Program-made: the position numbers and the translations under genes
Part shown: positions 5,764 to 6,236 of the stretch, in pieces
Numbering within the stretch: the first letter of the stretch is position 1
Layout: the number at the start of each line of letters is the position of its first letter
The notes under the pieces: model-generated
What the model was told of the DNA's origin: nothing
The model's database searches: none
What the model saw: the letters and a program-made list of their open reading frames with translations, nothing else
Assembly (NCBI RefSeq): GCF_000497445.1
Contig: NZ_CM002285.1
Location: 4,300,619-4,306,854, forward strand
Direction of reading: 5' to 3'
Origin: Streptomyces roseochromogenus subsp. oscitans DS 12.976
GTDB lineage: Bacteria > Actinomycetota > Actinomycetes > Streptomycetales > Streptomycetaceae
DNA length: 6,236 nucleotides

Positions 5764-6236
5764 GTGACCACCAAGCTGACCCTGCTGTCCCATGTCGCCT
5801 GCCATGGCCGGGAGATCACCGCGCCGCGGCTGCGCGGGTTGCTGGCGTTGCTCGCGGAGGATCTGCGGGGCGGCTGCAGTACGGGGCGGCTCGTGGAGGG
5901 GCTGTGGTGGGCGGAGGAGTTGCCGGAGCGGCCGGGGAAGGCGGTGCAGGTCCTTGTGTCGCGGCTCCGGGCGCAGGTGGGGGCCGAGCTGGTCGTGAGT
6001 ACGCCGACCGGCTATCGCCTGGCGCTGGATGAGACACAGGTGGACAGTTCCGCGCTGCTGCTGCACGAGGCGGCGAGCGCCGAGCGGGCGCGGGCCGGGG
6101 ACCATGCGGGCGCGCTGGCCGAGGCCGAGGCCGGGCTGGCGTTGTGGGACGGGAGTGCGGGCGCCGGGGCCGGGGAGGATCTGCGCGATCCCGTCGTAGC
6201 GCTGCGGGCCGGGCGGGTGCGGGCGCAGCGGGCGCT
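5764..6236 (+). CDS. SARP/AfsR-type transcriptional regulator with BTAD domain, N-terminal part (cut by window end)
   Basis: The first 157 residues of a regulator that continues past the window. Residues about 1-88 form an OmpR-type winged helix in SARP style: PRLRGLLALLAE as first helix, RLVEGLWW then KAVQVLVSRLRAQVG (59-73) as recognition helix, and STPTGYRLAL (79-88) as the wing hairpin. The bacterial transcriptional activator domain follows from about 92, with repeated helices including GDHAGALAEAEAGLALWDG. SARP proteins usually activate antibiotic or other specialised-metabolite genes, or act as pleiotropic regulators when fused to ATPase and TPR domains; which type this is depends on sequence beyond the edge. 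In frame, a stop lies at 5701-5703 and no ATG, GTG or TTG occurs before 5764, so the GTG start is essentially forced. Codon use has more G-ending codons than the genes before it. No ribosome binding site is visible. Confidence 0.88.
   Translation, partial: MTTKLTLLSHVACHGREITAPRLRGLLALLAEDLRGGCSTGRLVEGLWWAEELPERPGKAVQVLVSRLRAQVGAELVVSTPTGYRLALDETQVDSSALLLHEAASAERARAGDHAGALAEAEAGLALWDGSAGAGAGEDLRDPVVALRAGRVRAQRA

Overview
The window is very GC-rich, with codon third positions dominated by G or C. Its gene content (SARP-type regulator, actinobacterial KdpB, a bL37-like micro-protein, a valueless-UUA coding style) points to a Streptomyces or close relative. All supported genes lie on the + strand. 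The long minus-strand open frames are antisense shadows of GC-rich coding sequence.

Layout: 1-493 is a gene-free leader that carries four TGACG boxes in 11-bp helical phase (172-220). 494-2647 encodes a full-length KdpB, the catalytic P-type ATPase subunit of the KdpFABC potassium pump, but no kdpA, kdpC or kdpF lies beside it. 2648-3032 is a structured intergenic region. It has a second TGACG array in opposite orientation that shares the 0/+11/+32 spacing of the first, two stem-loops, an exact 18-bp direct repeat, and a possible decayed N-terminus of another gene. 3033-3851 is a short-chain dehydrogenase/reductase whose YxxxK catalytic lysine is replaced by glutamine. It is followed 31 nt later by a 25-residue, extremely basic protein (3883-3960) resembling ribosomal protein bL37, and then by a strong terminator hairpin. 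4057-4881 and 4850-5350 are two GNAT-family acetyltransferases overlapping by 32 nt, so probably translationally coupled. 5351-5763 is mostly decayed sequence and includes an L7/L12 C-terminal-domain-like fragment. 5764 to the window edge is the N-terminal part of a SARP/BTAD transcriptional regulator that appears to be leaderless.

The pieces do not form one obvious pathway. Likely transcription units are: kdpB alone, probably under an OmpR/PhoB-type response regulator acting on the TGACG array; SDR plus the bL37-like gene, closed by the terminator at 3976-4011; the two acetyltransferases; and the SARP gene. The points most worth following up are the paired phased arrays flanking a solitary KdpB, the ribosomal micro-protein, and the lysine-less SDR. 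I do not see a defence system, CRISPR array, insertion sequence, tRNA or rRNA.
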